Assembly (NCBI RefSeq): GCF_038502225.1
Contig: NC_091323.1
Location: 25,321,237 to 25,385,236 of the forward strand
Origin: Cherax quadricarinatus
Taxonomy: Eukaryota > Arthropoda > Malacostraca > Decapoda > Parastacidae
Length of the DNA stretch: 64,000 nt
Direction: 5' to 3'
Shown here: piece by piece, positions 22,830 through 33,349 of the stretch
Layout: each line of letters begins with the position of its first letter
Position numbering within the stretch: the stretch's first letter is position 1
Position numbers and translations under genes: made by a program
The notes under the pieces: generated by a model
Databases searched by the model: none
What the model saw: only the letters and a program-made list of their open reading frames with translations
Told to the model about the DNA's origin: nothing

Positions 22830-23660
22830 TACTTCTCCCTCTTATTGCCTCCACATACTCCGTCTTCCTCTGCAGTCAACCTACTCCTTTCTTTTCCTCC
22901 TTTTGTCACTTACTCCTTCATCCTCTTCCCTTACGCAACGTCTCCATCCTCTCCACTCCTCTTATTTCTTTCCCCTCCTCCTATTCATCGGGGTTTATCC
23001 ATCATTCTAAGCACTGCACAGATCTCAACATGCTCTGCGTCTGACACACAACCACAAGAGCTGTTTCTAATTTCCTATTTACTTCATATTCAATCTTACT
23101 GCACATTAGTCCAGGGGTAGTTACAGGGTTAACTCCCCCACGCACTTGCTAATAAAGTTACAGGGTTAACTCCCCCACGCACTTGCTAATAAAGTTTTGT
23201 TATGCATCAGTGTTTTTTTCCCATGTATGCCCACCTCTTAATATATCGCAACCAAAAGCCTGGATGCCTCCGGCTCCACATTTATTAGTGTGTGGGCGCA
23301 GATTACAATCGGTGTTACGAAGCTGTAAAATAATTCTTGGTCTCATCTGGTGAAGGGACGTCAAAGGACTCGTGTTCGCCCGATGACACTATTTCACACC
23401 AGAATAATAATAATCATTTCCTAAGACCACCTTGTATATACAAAGGAGAAGTTTCTTTTAAAAAATTTAAGTGTGGTGTGCCACGCTTCGACTGATTCAT
23501 TCATCACAAGACTCAACCCTCATTAATTTCAGGAAATTTATATTTTAAATTGTAAAAGAACAAAAACTATATGTGAGTGAAATTGTTCATAAGTTTATTA
23601 CACGTTCTCTTGTTTTCCAGTATGACGGTCACATGTATGATCGTCCAAAAAAAGAACATC
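22830..23660. other. Pyrimidine-rich then unique spacer; 37-bp duplication at 23120-23193
   Basis: 22830-23000 is CT-rich. A 37-bp unit (GTTACAGGGTTAACTCCCCC onward) is exactly duplicated at 23120-23193. The rest is unique, with no supported gene. Confidence 0.6.
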
Positions 23661-23663
23661 AGA

Positions 23664-23715
<52 letters not shown>
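23664..23715. repeat. (AAT)n microsatellite
   Basis: About 17 AAT units. Confidence 0.95.
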
Positions 23716-23716
<1 letters not shown>

Positions 23717-23962
23717 AATAACACACAAGAGACAGAGAGGAAAGTTTAAAGTGTCACGTGAGGGAGGGGGCATCCACTGCCTCGTAAACAACTTATTTTA
23801 CAATATCTGACAAGATTTAGGTGTGGTAGAGGTGGGAGTAGCAGACTGTCTGCTGACACACTCACTCTTCAAATCACATTTCCAATTCCATTTCAACCAA
23901 ATTCATAAAATATTTTCCGATGTAAATTTTGTATCTATGGAAATAACCTGTGTAACCTTCAT

Positions 23963-26792
23963 GTGGCTGTGCCATATATACCAACCCTCCCTCCCTCCCC
24001 CTTGTGAACTTGTGTGTGCTGTGTCATATATACCAACCCTCCCTCCCTCCCCCTTGTGAACTTGTGTGTGCTGTGTCATATATACCAACCCTCCCTCCCT
24101 CCCCCTTGTGAACTTGTGTGTGCTGTGTCATATATACCAACCCTCCTTCACTCCCCCTTGTGAACTTGTGTGTGGCTGTGCCATATATACCAACCATCAA
24201 TCCCCCTTGTGAACTTGTGTGTGGCTGTGCCATATATACCAACCCTCCCTCCCCCGTGTGAACTTGTGTGTGCTGTGTCATATATACCAACCCTCCTTCA
24301 CTCCCCCTTGTGAACTTGTGTGTGGCTGTGCCATATATACCAACCCTCCCTCCCTCCCCTTTGTGAACTTGTGTGTAGCTGTGCCATATATACCAACCCT
24401 CCCTCCCCTTTGTGAACTTGTGTGTAGCTGTGCCATATATACCAACCCTCCCTCCCCCTTGTGAACTTGTGTGTAGCTGTGCCATATATACCAACCCTCC
24501 CTCCCCTTTGTGAACTTGTGTGTAGCTGTGCCATATATACCAACCCTCCCTCCCCTTTGTGAACTTGTGTGTAGCTGTGCCATATATACCAACCCTCCCT
24601 CCCCTTTGTGAACTTGTGTGTGGCTGTGCCATATATACCAACCCTCCCTCCCCCTTGTGAACTTGTGTGTGCTGTGTCATATATACCAACCCTCCTTCAC
24701 TCTCCCTTGTGAACTTGTGTGTGGCTGTGCCATATATACCAACCCTCCCTCCCTCCCCTTTGTGAACTTGTGTGTGGCTGTGCCATATATACCAACCCTC
24801 CCTCCCCCTTGTGAACTTGTGTGTGGCTGTGCCATATATACCAACCCTCCCTCCCCCTTGTGAACTTGTGTGTGCTGTGTCATATATACCAACCCTCCTT
24901 CACTCTCCCTTGTGAACTTGTGTGTGGCTGTGCCATATATACCAACCCTCCCTCCCTCCCCCTTGTGAACTTGTGTGTGCTGTGTCATATATACCAACCC
25001 TCCTTCACTCCCCCTTGTGAACTTGTGTGTGGCTGTGCCATATATACCAACCCTCCCTCCCTCCCCTTTGTGAACTTGTGTGTAGCTGTGCCATATATAC
25101 CAACCCTCCCTCCCCTTTGTGAACTTGTGTGTAGCTGTGCCATATATACCAACCCTCCCTCCCCCTTGTGAACTTGTGTGTAGCTGTGCCATATATACCA
25201 ACCCTCCCTCCCCTTTGTGAACTTGTGTGTAGCTGTGCCATATATACCAACCCTCCCTCCCCTTTGTGAACTTGTGTGTAGCTGTGCCATATATACCAAC
25301 CCTCCCTCCCCTTTGTGAACTTGTGTGTGGCTGTGCCATATATACCAACCCTCCCTCCCCCTTGTGAACTTGTGTGTGCTGTGTCATATATACCAACCCT
25401 CCTTCACTCTCCCTTGTGAACTTGTGTGTGGCTGTGCCATATATACCAACCCTCCCACCCACCCCATTGTGAACTTGTGTGTTGCTGTGCCATATATACC
25501 AACCCTCCCTCCCCCTTGTGAACTTGTGTGTGGCTGTGCCATATATACCAACCCTCCCTCCCCCTTGTGAACTTGTGTGTGCTGTGTCATATATACCAAC
25601 CCTCCTTCACTCTCCCTTGTGAACTTGTGTGTGGCTGTGCCATATATACCAACCCTCCCTCCCTCCCCTTTGTGAACTTGTGTGTAGCTGTGCCATATAT
25701 ACCAACCCTCCCTCCCCTTTGTGAACTTGTGTGTGGCTGTGCCATATATACCAACCCTCCCTCCCCCTTGTGAACTTGTGTGTGGCTGTGCCATATATAC
25801 CAACCCTACTTCACTCCCCCTTGTGAACTTGTGTGTGGCTGTGCCATATATACCAACCCTCCTTCACTCTCCCTTGTGAACTTGTGTGTGGCTGTGCCAT
25901 ATATACCAACCCTCCCTCCCTCCCCTTTGTGAACTTGTGTGTAGCTGTGCCATATATACCAACCCTCCCTCCCCCTTGTGAACTTGTGTGTGGCTGTGCC
26001 ATATATACCAACCCTCCCTCCCCTTTGTGAACTTGTGTGTAGCTGTGCCATATATACCAACCCTCCCTCCCCCTTGTGAACTTGTGTGTGGCTGTGCCAT
26101 ATATACCAACCCTCCCTCCCTCCCCTTTGTGATCTTGTGTGTAGCTGTGCCATATATACCAACCCTCCCTCCCCCTTGTGAACTTGTGTGTGGCTGTGCC
26201 ATATATACCAACCCTCCTTCACTCCCCCTTGTGAACTTGTGTGTGGCTGTGCCATATATACCAACCCTCCCTCCCCCCCTTGTGAACTTGTGATTGGCTG
26301 TGTCATATATACCAACCCTCCCTCCCTCCCCTTGTGAACTTGTATGTGGCTGTGCCATATATACCAACCCTCCCTCCCTCCCCCTTGTTAACTTGTGTGT
26401 GGCTGTGCCATATATACGAACCCTCCTTCACTCCCCCTTGTTAACTTGTGTGTGGCTGTGCCATATATACCAACCCTCCCCCCTCCCCCTTGTTAACTTG
26501 TGTGTGGCTGTGCCATATATACCAACCCTCCCTCCCTCCCCCTTGTTAACTTGTGTGTGGCTGTGCCATATATACCAACCCTCCCCCCTCCCCCTTGTTA
26601 ACTTGTGTGTGGCTGTGCCATATATACCAACCCTTCCCTCTCCCCCTTGTTAACTTGTGTGTGGCTGTGCCATATATACCAACCCTCCCCTCTCCCCCTT
26701 GTTAACTTGTATGTGGCTGTGCCATATATACCAACCCACCCTCCCTCCCCCTTGTTAACTTGTGTGTGGCTGTGCCATGTATATCAACCCCC
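23963..26792. repeat. 49-bp satellite, about 57 copies
   Basis: The core unit is CCATATATACCAACCCTCCC, TCCCCCTTGTGAACTTGTGT and GTGGCTGTG. Variants include TGCTGTGTC for GGCTGTGCC, CCCTTT for CCCCTT, TTCACTCCCC inserts and, from 26390 on, GTTAACTT. Long open frames on both strands come from the unit and have no family resemblance. Blocks of units are duplicated as a group (see findings). Confidence 0.97.
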
Positions 26793-26794
26793 TT

Positions 26795-26875
26795 CGTTAT
26801 TATGTGCTCATTTGGGAAACGCTAATCCCGTAGGGGCCCTATAGCGTATGGAGTCTGGCATGTTATCAGTGTAAA
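26795..26875 (+). mobile_element. Remnant of a dispersed repeat (GGAAACGCTAATCCCGTAGG)
   Basis: The segment with ACGCTAATCCCGTAGGGGCC then ATAGCG is similar to a dispersed repeat I recognise from decapod genomes. Class unknown and boundaries uncertain. Confidence 0.4.
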
Positions 26876-26939
26876 GAAATGGAGGGTAGCTCCACTACGT
26901 TGGATCAAGAGCTGCCACATAATGATCGCCGTTACCAGT

Positions 26940-27740
26940 GCTGTGTACTGATCACTGCTGCTTTAACATGCGCATTGACCACTGTTCCTGCAACATGAGT
27001 ATTGATCACTGCTGCTGCAATATGCATATTGATCACTGCTGCTGCAACATGCGTACTGATCACTGCTACTACAACATGCATATTGATTACTACTGCTGCA
27101 ACATGCGTACTGATCCCTGCTGCTTCAACATGCACACTGATCTCTGCTACTTCAACATGCGCAAGATGCGTACTAAACACAGCTTCAAAATGCGTGTTAA
27201 CACTGCTGCAACATGCGTAGTGAACGCTGCTGCAGCATGCGTAGTGAACACCTGCAACACGTGTAGTGACTGCTGCAACATGCGTAGCGAACACTGCTGA
27301 AACATGCGTAGTGAACACTGCTGCAACAAGGGTAGTGAACACTGCTGCAACATGCGTAGTGAACACTACTGCAACATGCGTAGTGACTGATGCAACAAGC
27401 TCAGTGAACACTGCTGCAACATGCGTAGTGAACACTTCTGCAACATGCGTAGTGAACACTTCTGCAACATGCGTAGTGAACACTGCTGCAACATGCGTAG
27501 TGATCACTGCTGCAACATGCGTAGTGAACACTTCTGCAACATGCGTAGTGAACACTGCTGCAACATGCGTAGTGAACACTGCTACAACATGCGTAGTGAA
27601 CACTGCTACAACATGCGTAGTGAACACTGCTACAACATGCGTAGTGAACACTGCTACAACATGCGTAGTGAACACTGCTACAACATGCGTAGTGAACACT
27701 GCTACAACATGCGTAGTGAACACTGTTGCAACATGCGTCA
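26940..27740. repeat. 27-bp then 24-bp satellite (CATGCGTAGTGAACACTGCT)
   Basis: 26940-27150 uses a 27-bp period and 27190-27740 a 24-bp period; the two differ by one CTG-like triplet. Both periods are multiples of three, so frames stay open on both strands (for example repeats of CVVNTATT on plus). The most homogeneous block is 27580-27720 (GCTACAA variant). No signal peptide or domain supports a real protein. Confidence 0.93.
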
Positions 27741-28030
27741 TTATTATTATTATTAAAGATTAGCCGGTATTCTCCCGGCCCGGGCCTTCTCCAAGTGGTG
27801 GCCCGGCCTTGGCTCCCTCTTTAGGGAGTGTCTGAGACCTAAGTCTCCCATGGGAGGAGGTACAAGTACCTCCTCATCTTTGGGACCAACTGTCCCCAGG
27901 CCTAGCCACAAGCTAGGCCTCTCTGGTCTGCCATCCCCGCCTCAAGGGGGCTAATGGGAATGATAGTCTTGTGAGCTACAAGCTCCGGCTCAGGGACCTA
28001 CCCTACCCTAGAAGGGTTAGGCATGGTGTC
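27741..28030 (-). mobile_element. GC-rich retroelement 3' end with hairpins and (AAT)n tail
   Basis: Read on the minus strand it ends in (AAT)n at 27741-27757, as a retroposon tail would. It carries several short perfect hairpins: GAGGAGGTACTTGTACCTCC, GGCCTAGCTTGTGGCTAGGC and CTCCCATGGGAG. The sequence is far more GC-rich than its surroundings. It could be a SINE or the 3' UTR of a LINE. No RT motif is present. Confidence 0.5.
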
Positions 28031-28044
28031 GATCTGCGTACTGA

Positions 28045-28295
28045 TAATCCAATTATCATCCATCATCCTAATTACTTTTCATCATCCAATCATTACTCAT
28101 CGTCCATTTACCATTTTCATCCACATTACCACTCCCATCATCCGAATGATCTCACTCATCATCCGAATTACCTCTCCTCATTCTCATTACTACTCCTATT
28201 ATTCAGTTACGCTCCTGTTATACAATCACCACTCCTGTGATACAATCACCACTCCTCTCATACAATCACCATTTCTATCATCCGAATTATTACCG
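28045..28295. repeat. Degenerate ATCATCC-type minisatellite
   Basis: Irregular CATCATCCGAATTA and ACAATCACCACTCCT units, 20-24 bp apart. Confidence 0.65.
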
Positions 28296-28393
28296 AGATT
28301 AAAAACACCAGAGATTCTGGTATTTTATATATTCATCAATGACAGAGTCATCGATTACTGGGCGGCTTAGTCACTCAGACAACAGCAATAATC

Positions 28394-28518
28394 ACAGTGG
28401 GTGGGGACCAGGTGTGTGTTACCCCATACCCACAGTGGGCGGAGACCAGGTTTGTGTCAGCCCATACACACACCCACAGCCACACACACACACACACAGT
28501 CACACACACACACACACA
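28394..28518. repeat. ~46-bp tandem duplication followed by (CA)n
   Basis: CACAGTGGGTGGGGACCAGG is repeated as CACAGTGGGCGGAGACCAGG, each followed by CCCATAC. A (CA)n run (28464-28518) follows and borders the next CR1 fragment. Confidence 0.8.
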
Positions 28519-28691
28519 GGAAGTGGAATAGTTTGGGAAGCGATGTAGTGGAGGCAGGATCCATACATAGCTTTAAGCAGAGGTACGATAAAGCTCATGG
28601 TTCAGGGAGAGTGACCTAGTAGCGACCAGTGAAGAGGCGGGGCCAGGAGCTTGGACTCGACCCCTGCAACCTCAACTAGGTGAGTATATAA
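28519..28691 (+). mobile_element. CR1-type LINE 3' end, 5'-truncated, in (CA)n
   Basis: Encodes KWNSLGSDVVEAGSIHSFKQ and then RYDKAHGSGRVT, the end of CR1 ORF2 with its stop, followed by the 3' UTR (GAAGAGGCGGGGCCAGGAGC) and one copy of AACTAGGTGAGTA. It is nearly identical to 30150-30320. (CA)n lies on both sides. Confidence 0.88.
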
Positions 28692-28797
28692 CACACACAC
28701 AAACACACAGACACCCCCCACACACACAAACACACAGACACCCCCCCCCACACACAGACAAACAGCCACACACACACACAGCCACAAACACACACAA

Positions 28798-28850
<53 letters not shown>

Positions 28851-28873
28851 CTCACACACACACACACACACAG

Positions 28874-28941
<68 letters not shown>

Positions 28942-29005
28942 CCACAAACACACAGACACCCCCCTCACACACACAGCCACACACACACACATACAGTCAC
29001 ACACA

Positions 29006-29038
<33 letters not shown>

Positions 29039-29051
29039 CCACACACACACT
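28692..29051. repeat. (CA)n microsatellite, compound
   Basis: CA runs with GACACCCCCC, GCCACA and GTCTCA interruptions over 360 bp, up to the first base of the CR1 copy at 29052. Confidence 0.95.
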
Positions 29052-29981
29052 GATCTCATCAACAGCAGCCAACATGGTTTCAGGGACGGGAAATCCTGTG
29101 TCACAAACCTACTGGAGTTCTATGACAAGGTAACAGCAGTAAGACAAGAGAGAGAGGGGTGGGTGGACTGCATCTTCCTGGACTGCAAGAAGGCGTTTGA
29201 CACAGTACCACACAAGAGATTAGTGCAAAAACTGGAGGACCAAGCAGGGATAACAGGGAAGGCACTACAATGGATCAAGGAATACTTGTCAGGAAGACAG
29301 CAGCGAATATTGGTACGTGGCGAGGTGTCAGAGTGGGCACCTGTGACCAGCGGGGTCCCACAGGGGTCACTCCTAGGACCAGTGCTGTTTCTGGTATTTG
29401 TGAACGACATGACGGAAGGAATAAACTCCGAGGTGTCCCTGTTTGCAGATGACGTGAAGTTGATGAGAAGAATTCATTCGATCGAAGACCAGGCAGAACT
29501 ACAAAGGGATCTGGACAGGCTGCAGACCTGGTCCAGCAATTGGCTCCTGGAGTTCAATCCCACCAAGTGCAAAGTCATGAAGATTGGGGAAGGGCAAAGA
29601 AGACCGCAGACGGAGTACAGTCTAGGGGGCCAGAGACTACAAACCTCACTCAAGGAAAAAGATCTTGGGGTGAGTATAACACCAGGTACATCTCCTGAAG
29701 CGCACATCAGCCAAATAACTGCTGCAGCATATGGGTGCCTGGCAAACCTCAGAACAGCATTCCGATATCTTAATAAGGAATCGTTCAGGACCCTGTACAC
29801 CGTGTACGTTAGGCCCATATTGGAGTATGCGGCACCAGTTTGGAACCCACACCTAGCCAAGCAAGTAAAGAAACTAGAGGAAGTGCAAAGGTTTGCAACA
29901 AGACTAGTCCCAGAGCTAAGAGGTATGTCCTACGAGGAGAGGTTAAGGGAAATCAACGACACTGAAGGACAGGAGAGATAG
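29052..29981 (+). CDS. CR1-type reverse transcriptase fragment (about 309 codons)
   Basis: An RNA-dependent DNA polymerase used for target-primed retrotransposition. The frame is open from the end of (CA)n, with no native start. It has QHGFRDGKSCVTNLLEFYD (fingers), CIFLDCKKAFDTVPHKRL (palm, first catalytic Asp), SGVPQGSLLGPVLF, then SLFADDVKL with the catalytic Asp pair near 29450, and the thumb with KDLGVSI and YVRPILEYAAPVWNP. It ends at a stop at 29979. The remainder continues in another frame from 29989 (RGIDKVDKDRMFQRLDTATR, then KWNSLGNDVVEAGSIHSFKQ). The endonuclease is missing, so it cannot transpose by itself. Polymerase residues look intact. Confidence 0.88.
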   Translation, partial: DLINSSQHGFRDGKSCVTNLLEFYDKVTAVRQEREGWVDCIFLDCKKAFDTVPHKRLVQKLEDQAGITGKALQWIKEYLSGRQQRILVRGEVSEWAPVTSGVPQGSLLGPVLFLVFVNDMTEGINSEVSLFADDVKLMRRIHSIEDQAELQRDLDRLQTWSSNWLLEFNPTKCKVMKIGEGQRRPQTEYSLGGQRLQTSLKEKDLGVSITPGTSPEAHISQITAAAYGCLANLRTAFRYLNKESFRTLYTVYVRPILEYAAPVWNPHLAKQVKKLEEVQRFATRLVPELRGMSYEERLREINDTEGQER

Positions 29982-30335
29982 GGGGGACATGATAACGACT
30001 TCCAAAATACTGAGAGGAATTGACAAGGTGGACAAAGACAGGATGTTCCAGAGACTGGACACAGCAACACGGGGACACAGTTGGAAGCTGAAGACACAGA
30101 TGAATCACAGGGATGTTAGGAAGTATTTCTTCAGCCACAGAGTAGTCAGGAAGTGGAATAGTTTAGGAAACGATGTAGTGGAGGCAGGATCCATACATAG
30201 CTTTAAGCAGAGGTACAATAAAAGCTCATGGTTCAGGGAGAGTGACCTAGTAGCGACCAGTGAAGAGGCGGGGCCAGGAGTTTGGACTCGACCCCTTCAA
30301 CCTCAACTAGGTGAGTACAACTAGGTGAGTACACA
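29052..30335 (+). mobile_element. CR1-type LINE, RT half, inserted in (CA)n
   Basis: A 1.28-kb 5'-truncated CR1-like element from just before the RT fingers to the 3' end. The 3' UTR ends with AACTAGGTGAGTAC in tandem and passes directly into (CA)n. The left edge is also a (CA)n array. One small indel near 29950-29970 splits ORF2. It is otherwise well preserved, so it is a fairly recent copy. CR1 assignment: VPHKRL, GVPQGSLLGP, FADDVKL and the non-poly(A) tandem tail fit that clade. Confidence 0.9.
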
Positions 30336-30468
30336 CACACACTCACACACACACACACACATACACACACACACACACACACACAAACACACAGACCCCC
30401 ACACACACACACAGCCACACACACACACACACACATACACACACACACACACACAGCCACACATACAG

Positions 30469-30512
<44 letters not shown>

Positions 30513-30532
30513 ACACACAGCCACACATACAG

Positions 30533-30580
<48 letters not shown>

Positions 30581-30661
30581 ATACACACACACACCCAGCC
30601 ACACAGCCACACACAGACACACACACACACACACACACACACACAGCCACACACACACACA

Positions 30662-30724
<63 letters not shown>

Positions 30725-30728
30725 ACAT
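30328..30728. repeat. (CA)n microsatellite, compound
   Basis: CA runs with GCCACA, ACAT and GACC interruptions. It begins in the CR1 3' terminal GAGTACACAC, so the boundary with the element is blurred. Confidence 0.95.
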
Positions 30729-31465
30729 CAGTTATTCATTAACATCTCGAGGTAACCTCTTCCATGACTTTATACATCAACGTTCATTCCCCGTCACCCC
30801 AACCTTCTTTTTTCATTGAATTTCCTAACTCCTTCATTTCGTATGCCTTATTCACACTCTCCCTCTTCTCTATTCTTTCACTCACCCCTCCTGTTTAACC
30901 TATACTAATTATGTTGTTACAAAGTTCCAAACGTCAATTTCCAGACGCTTTGTGTAAACTTACAATTCTGTTTGAATAACAACACAGTTTAGTACATAAA
31001 GTCGAAAGACAATGCGAGGATAATATATGTTTGTTATATACTAGTGTGAGAGTTGAAGACAGAGCCCAGTCTTCCAGCTGATGGTTACCATGGCCAGAAA
31101 ATGAGGTCGAGGAGTGGCTCTGGAAATAAATACCGACAGTCGCAACTTATATAGTGGCGCTGGCTGGCAATATATTGGTGTGGTGGGAGCACTCTAGATG
31201 CTAACACCCTACCTGAGAGGTCCTTCACACCTGTGAACAAGACAATACTCACCACTTGTCTTTTCATCGTGATCTTTGTGTTATTTATTCAGGTCTCCAA
31301 TAGCTTCACTTCTTCTATACATCACTACACATCAATTCTATTACATTAATTACTCATAAGCATAAAGGAAAACAAAAACAATATTATCCAAAATTTTCGA
31401 CTATGAGATAGTGTCAAGGATAGTGAATATTGTAGACATTTCTGGCGAACCGTATTCATCACCAT
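30729..31465. other. Spacer, nothing recognised
   Basis: Unique sequence, CT-rich near 30780-30900. No supported gene. Confidence 0.5.
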
Positions 31466-31467
31466 TC

Positions 31468-31640
31468 TAAATTGATAAATTAGACACATGTGCAACTCTT
31501 GGGTATCTTTATTGAGGAAACGTTTCGCCACACAGTGGCTTCATCAGTCCATACATAGGAGAAACTTGAAGAACAGGAGGAGAATGAGGTAATCAGTCCC
31601 TCAACCTTGAGTCGATGTGTTCAGTCCATCTACAAACCAT
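31468..31640 (-). mobile_element. Hairpin retroposon F, minus strand (GGCGAAACGTTT family)
   Basis: Read on the minus strand the order is GGTTGAGGGACTGATTACCT (about 31605-31586), then CTGATGAA, stem GCCAC/GTGGC with loop TGT, GAAACG (31547-31521), then CAATAAAGATACCC with a polyadenylation-type AATAAA, and GTTGCACATGTGTCTAATTT. The same order recurs at 40430-40600, 51990-52165 and 55580-55800. Non-coding. Confidence 0.75.
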
Positions 31641-31689
31641 TCTAAATTAATGATATTCTATACAGAGAAACATTTTCATTCGTCTTTAA

Positions 31690-32640
31690 AGATGCAAGAA
31701 GCGAACTTTATGTCCAAGACTCAAGTCCGTCTGAGAAATTTCCCTAAACCTCTTCACACTGCAATACTCTCCAACAATATGTTAAATCCAAACAATCACT
31801 CTCATCCACTTCGACTTAGGACACTCACATACCTGCTGGATACTCAAGCCCCAGCCTCTAAAAAACACGTTCACATTTACATTAGTACTCCTATCACCCA
31901 CACATCTTCTTCTACATGAATAAATGAGCTTAATTACCTATTAATAGCTGTTTGAATTACACCTTCCATTCCACCAGAATGTTTTCCAATTTCACCACTC
32001 CTTATTATCTGCACAATGTTGAAACCACTCAAACCACGGATCGGGTGGGGGTTTGAACCTACGGCGAGTGAGCCGTGAAACTCCAATCCTGGCCTGGAAT
32101 TTTACGACTCACTCGCCATGGGTTCAAATCCCACCCATTCCGTGGTTTGTTTACAATCGTGTTATTACGATTTCGTGAGTCATAAAAACACTTATTCATC
32201 ACAGTGACCTCAGCTGCTCCTCGTTGTAATACTCAGAGGTCAAGCCTCCACTCACGCCCACACAACAGCGTCGGTCCACCATACTCCGACACATTTCCCT
32301 CGTTTTCATCCAGTGACCAACACCTTCTTTTCCAACATACACATCAACATACATGCCCCTTCTTTTCCCCCCTCATCTATTATGTGACCTAACTTCCTAC
32401 ATGGCTCCTCTGCCTCCACTCCCAAGCATCTAACTGCAGTTACATCTTTCTCACCCCTTGTTCTAGTTGTTCTTAGGTGTTATAATTCTAATGTTCAGTT
32501 CTTTCATTCTCCATACTTCTGCTTATTCTTAAGAACTTTTAATTTTCAATTTTCTTTTTCATTCCCTTCTCATCTCCTCCACCAACTTCTCAAGCAACAC
32601 ACAAAATAATCTGGACAAACAAAATCTCTGTCGTTCGCAA
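31690..32640 (-). mobile_element. Strongly decayed RTE-like LINE copy D, minus strand
   Basis: Stretches line up in order with the minus-strand copy at 3960-4760: CCAAGACTCAAGTCCG then TTTCCCTAAACC, CCTGCTGGATACTCAAGCCC, TCCACTCCCAAGCATCTAAC, and AACTTTTAATTTTCAATTTT followed by CTCCACCAACTTCTC. No frame is preserved. It is interrupted by the tRNA-like foldback at 32028-32180. This is the oldest of the four copies in the window. Confidence 0.6.
32028..32180. mobile_element. Foldback of a tRNA-like SINE
   Basis: The right half has GGGTTCAAATCCCACCC (a good tRNA B box, GGTTCAAATCC) followed by ATTCCGTGGTTTG. The left half is its imperfect inverse (CAAACCACGG, GGGTGGGGGTTTGAACC). The arms are about 45 bp. 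It resembles a tRNA-derived decapod SINE duplicated head to head. It sits inside LINE copy D. Confidence 0.6.
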
Positions 32641-32887
32641 TTTTCCTTTTCACGGCCAGATTCATTGCCTGAAGTTTCCTCAAAAAAACCCAGTTCCCCT
32701 CGCTAAAATTCCCCGGACAAGAGAGAAATTTCCCCTAACACCCCATTACTGACGAACAACACAAAGTTTGCTAAGACATACGAGCCGAGATCAGCCAAGG
32801 AGCTGAAATTAACATTTATCAGCAGGAAGCACCGGCAGGGACTTGTAACACTCACTGACCAACCAGATGGCAACACAACACAATGAG

Positions 32888-32888
<1 letters not shown>

Positions 32889-32954
<66 letters not shown>
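32889..32954. repeat. (GA)n microsatellite
   Basis: A pure GA run of about 30 units, then GACAGACA. Confidence 0.95.
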
Positions 32955-32962
<8 letters not shown>

Positions 32963-33077
32963 AAGAAAGAGAGAAGGGAAGGGAAAAATAGAAAACACTG
33001 GGGATGGTTGCTAACCTTGTCAAGGAGTGTGGTGTGTGGCCCTCTGGGAAGATTAGTCTCCATCTCTTGTCTTGTTC

Positions 33078-33348
33078 CAGATGTCTGTCTACGTCTCTTC
33101 CTCCTCCTTCAGGTGTCTGTCTACGTCTCCTCCTCCTCCTTCAGGTGTCTGTCTACGTCTCCTCCTCATCCTTCAGGTGTCTGTCTACGTCTCCTCCTCC
33201 TCCTTCAGGTGTCTGTCTTCGTCTCCTCCTCCTCCTTCAGGTGTCTGTCTTCGTCTCCTCCTCCTCCTTCAGGTGTCTGTCTTCGTCTCCTCCTCCTCCT
33301 TCAGGTGTCTGTCTTCGTCTCCTCCTCCTCCTTCAGGTGTCTGTCTTC
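33078..33348. repeat. 32-bp minisatellite, 8-9 copies
   Basis: The unit is CAGGTGTCTGTCTTCGTCTC plus CTCCTCCTCCTT, with CTACGT in place of CTTCGT in the first four units. All three forward frames are open, as an effect of the repeat. Confidence 0.95.
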
Positions 33349-33349
33349 A

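Noticed and set aside
23963..26792. Long overlapping open frames (up to 261 codons) on both strands in the 49-bp satellite
   Set aside because: They are direct translations of the repeat unit, with no start context, domain or codon bias beyond the repeat.
20341..30728. Cys/Val-rich or His/Thr-rich frames in (CA)n arrays
   Set aside because: Dinucleotide repeat translation artefacts.
31521..31547. A complete, active hammerhead ribozyme
   Set aside because: No stem III with a UH cleavage site could be drawn in either circular permutation, and one extra purine precedes stem II. Reported only as a hammerhead-like module.
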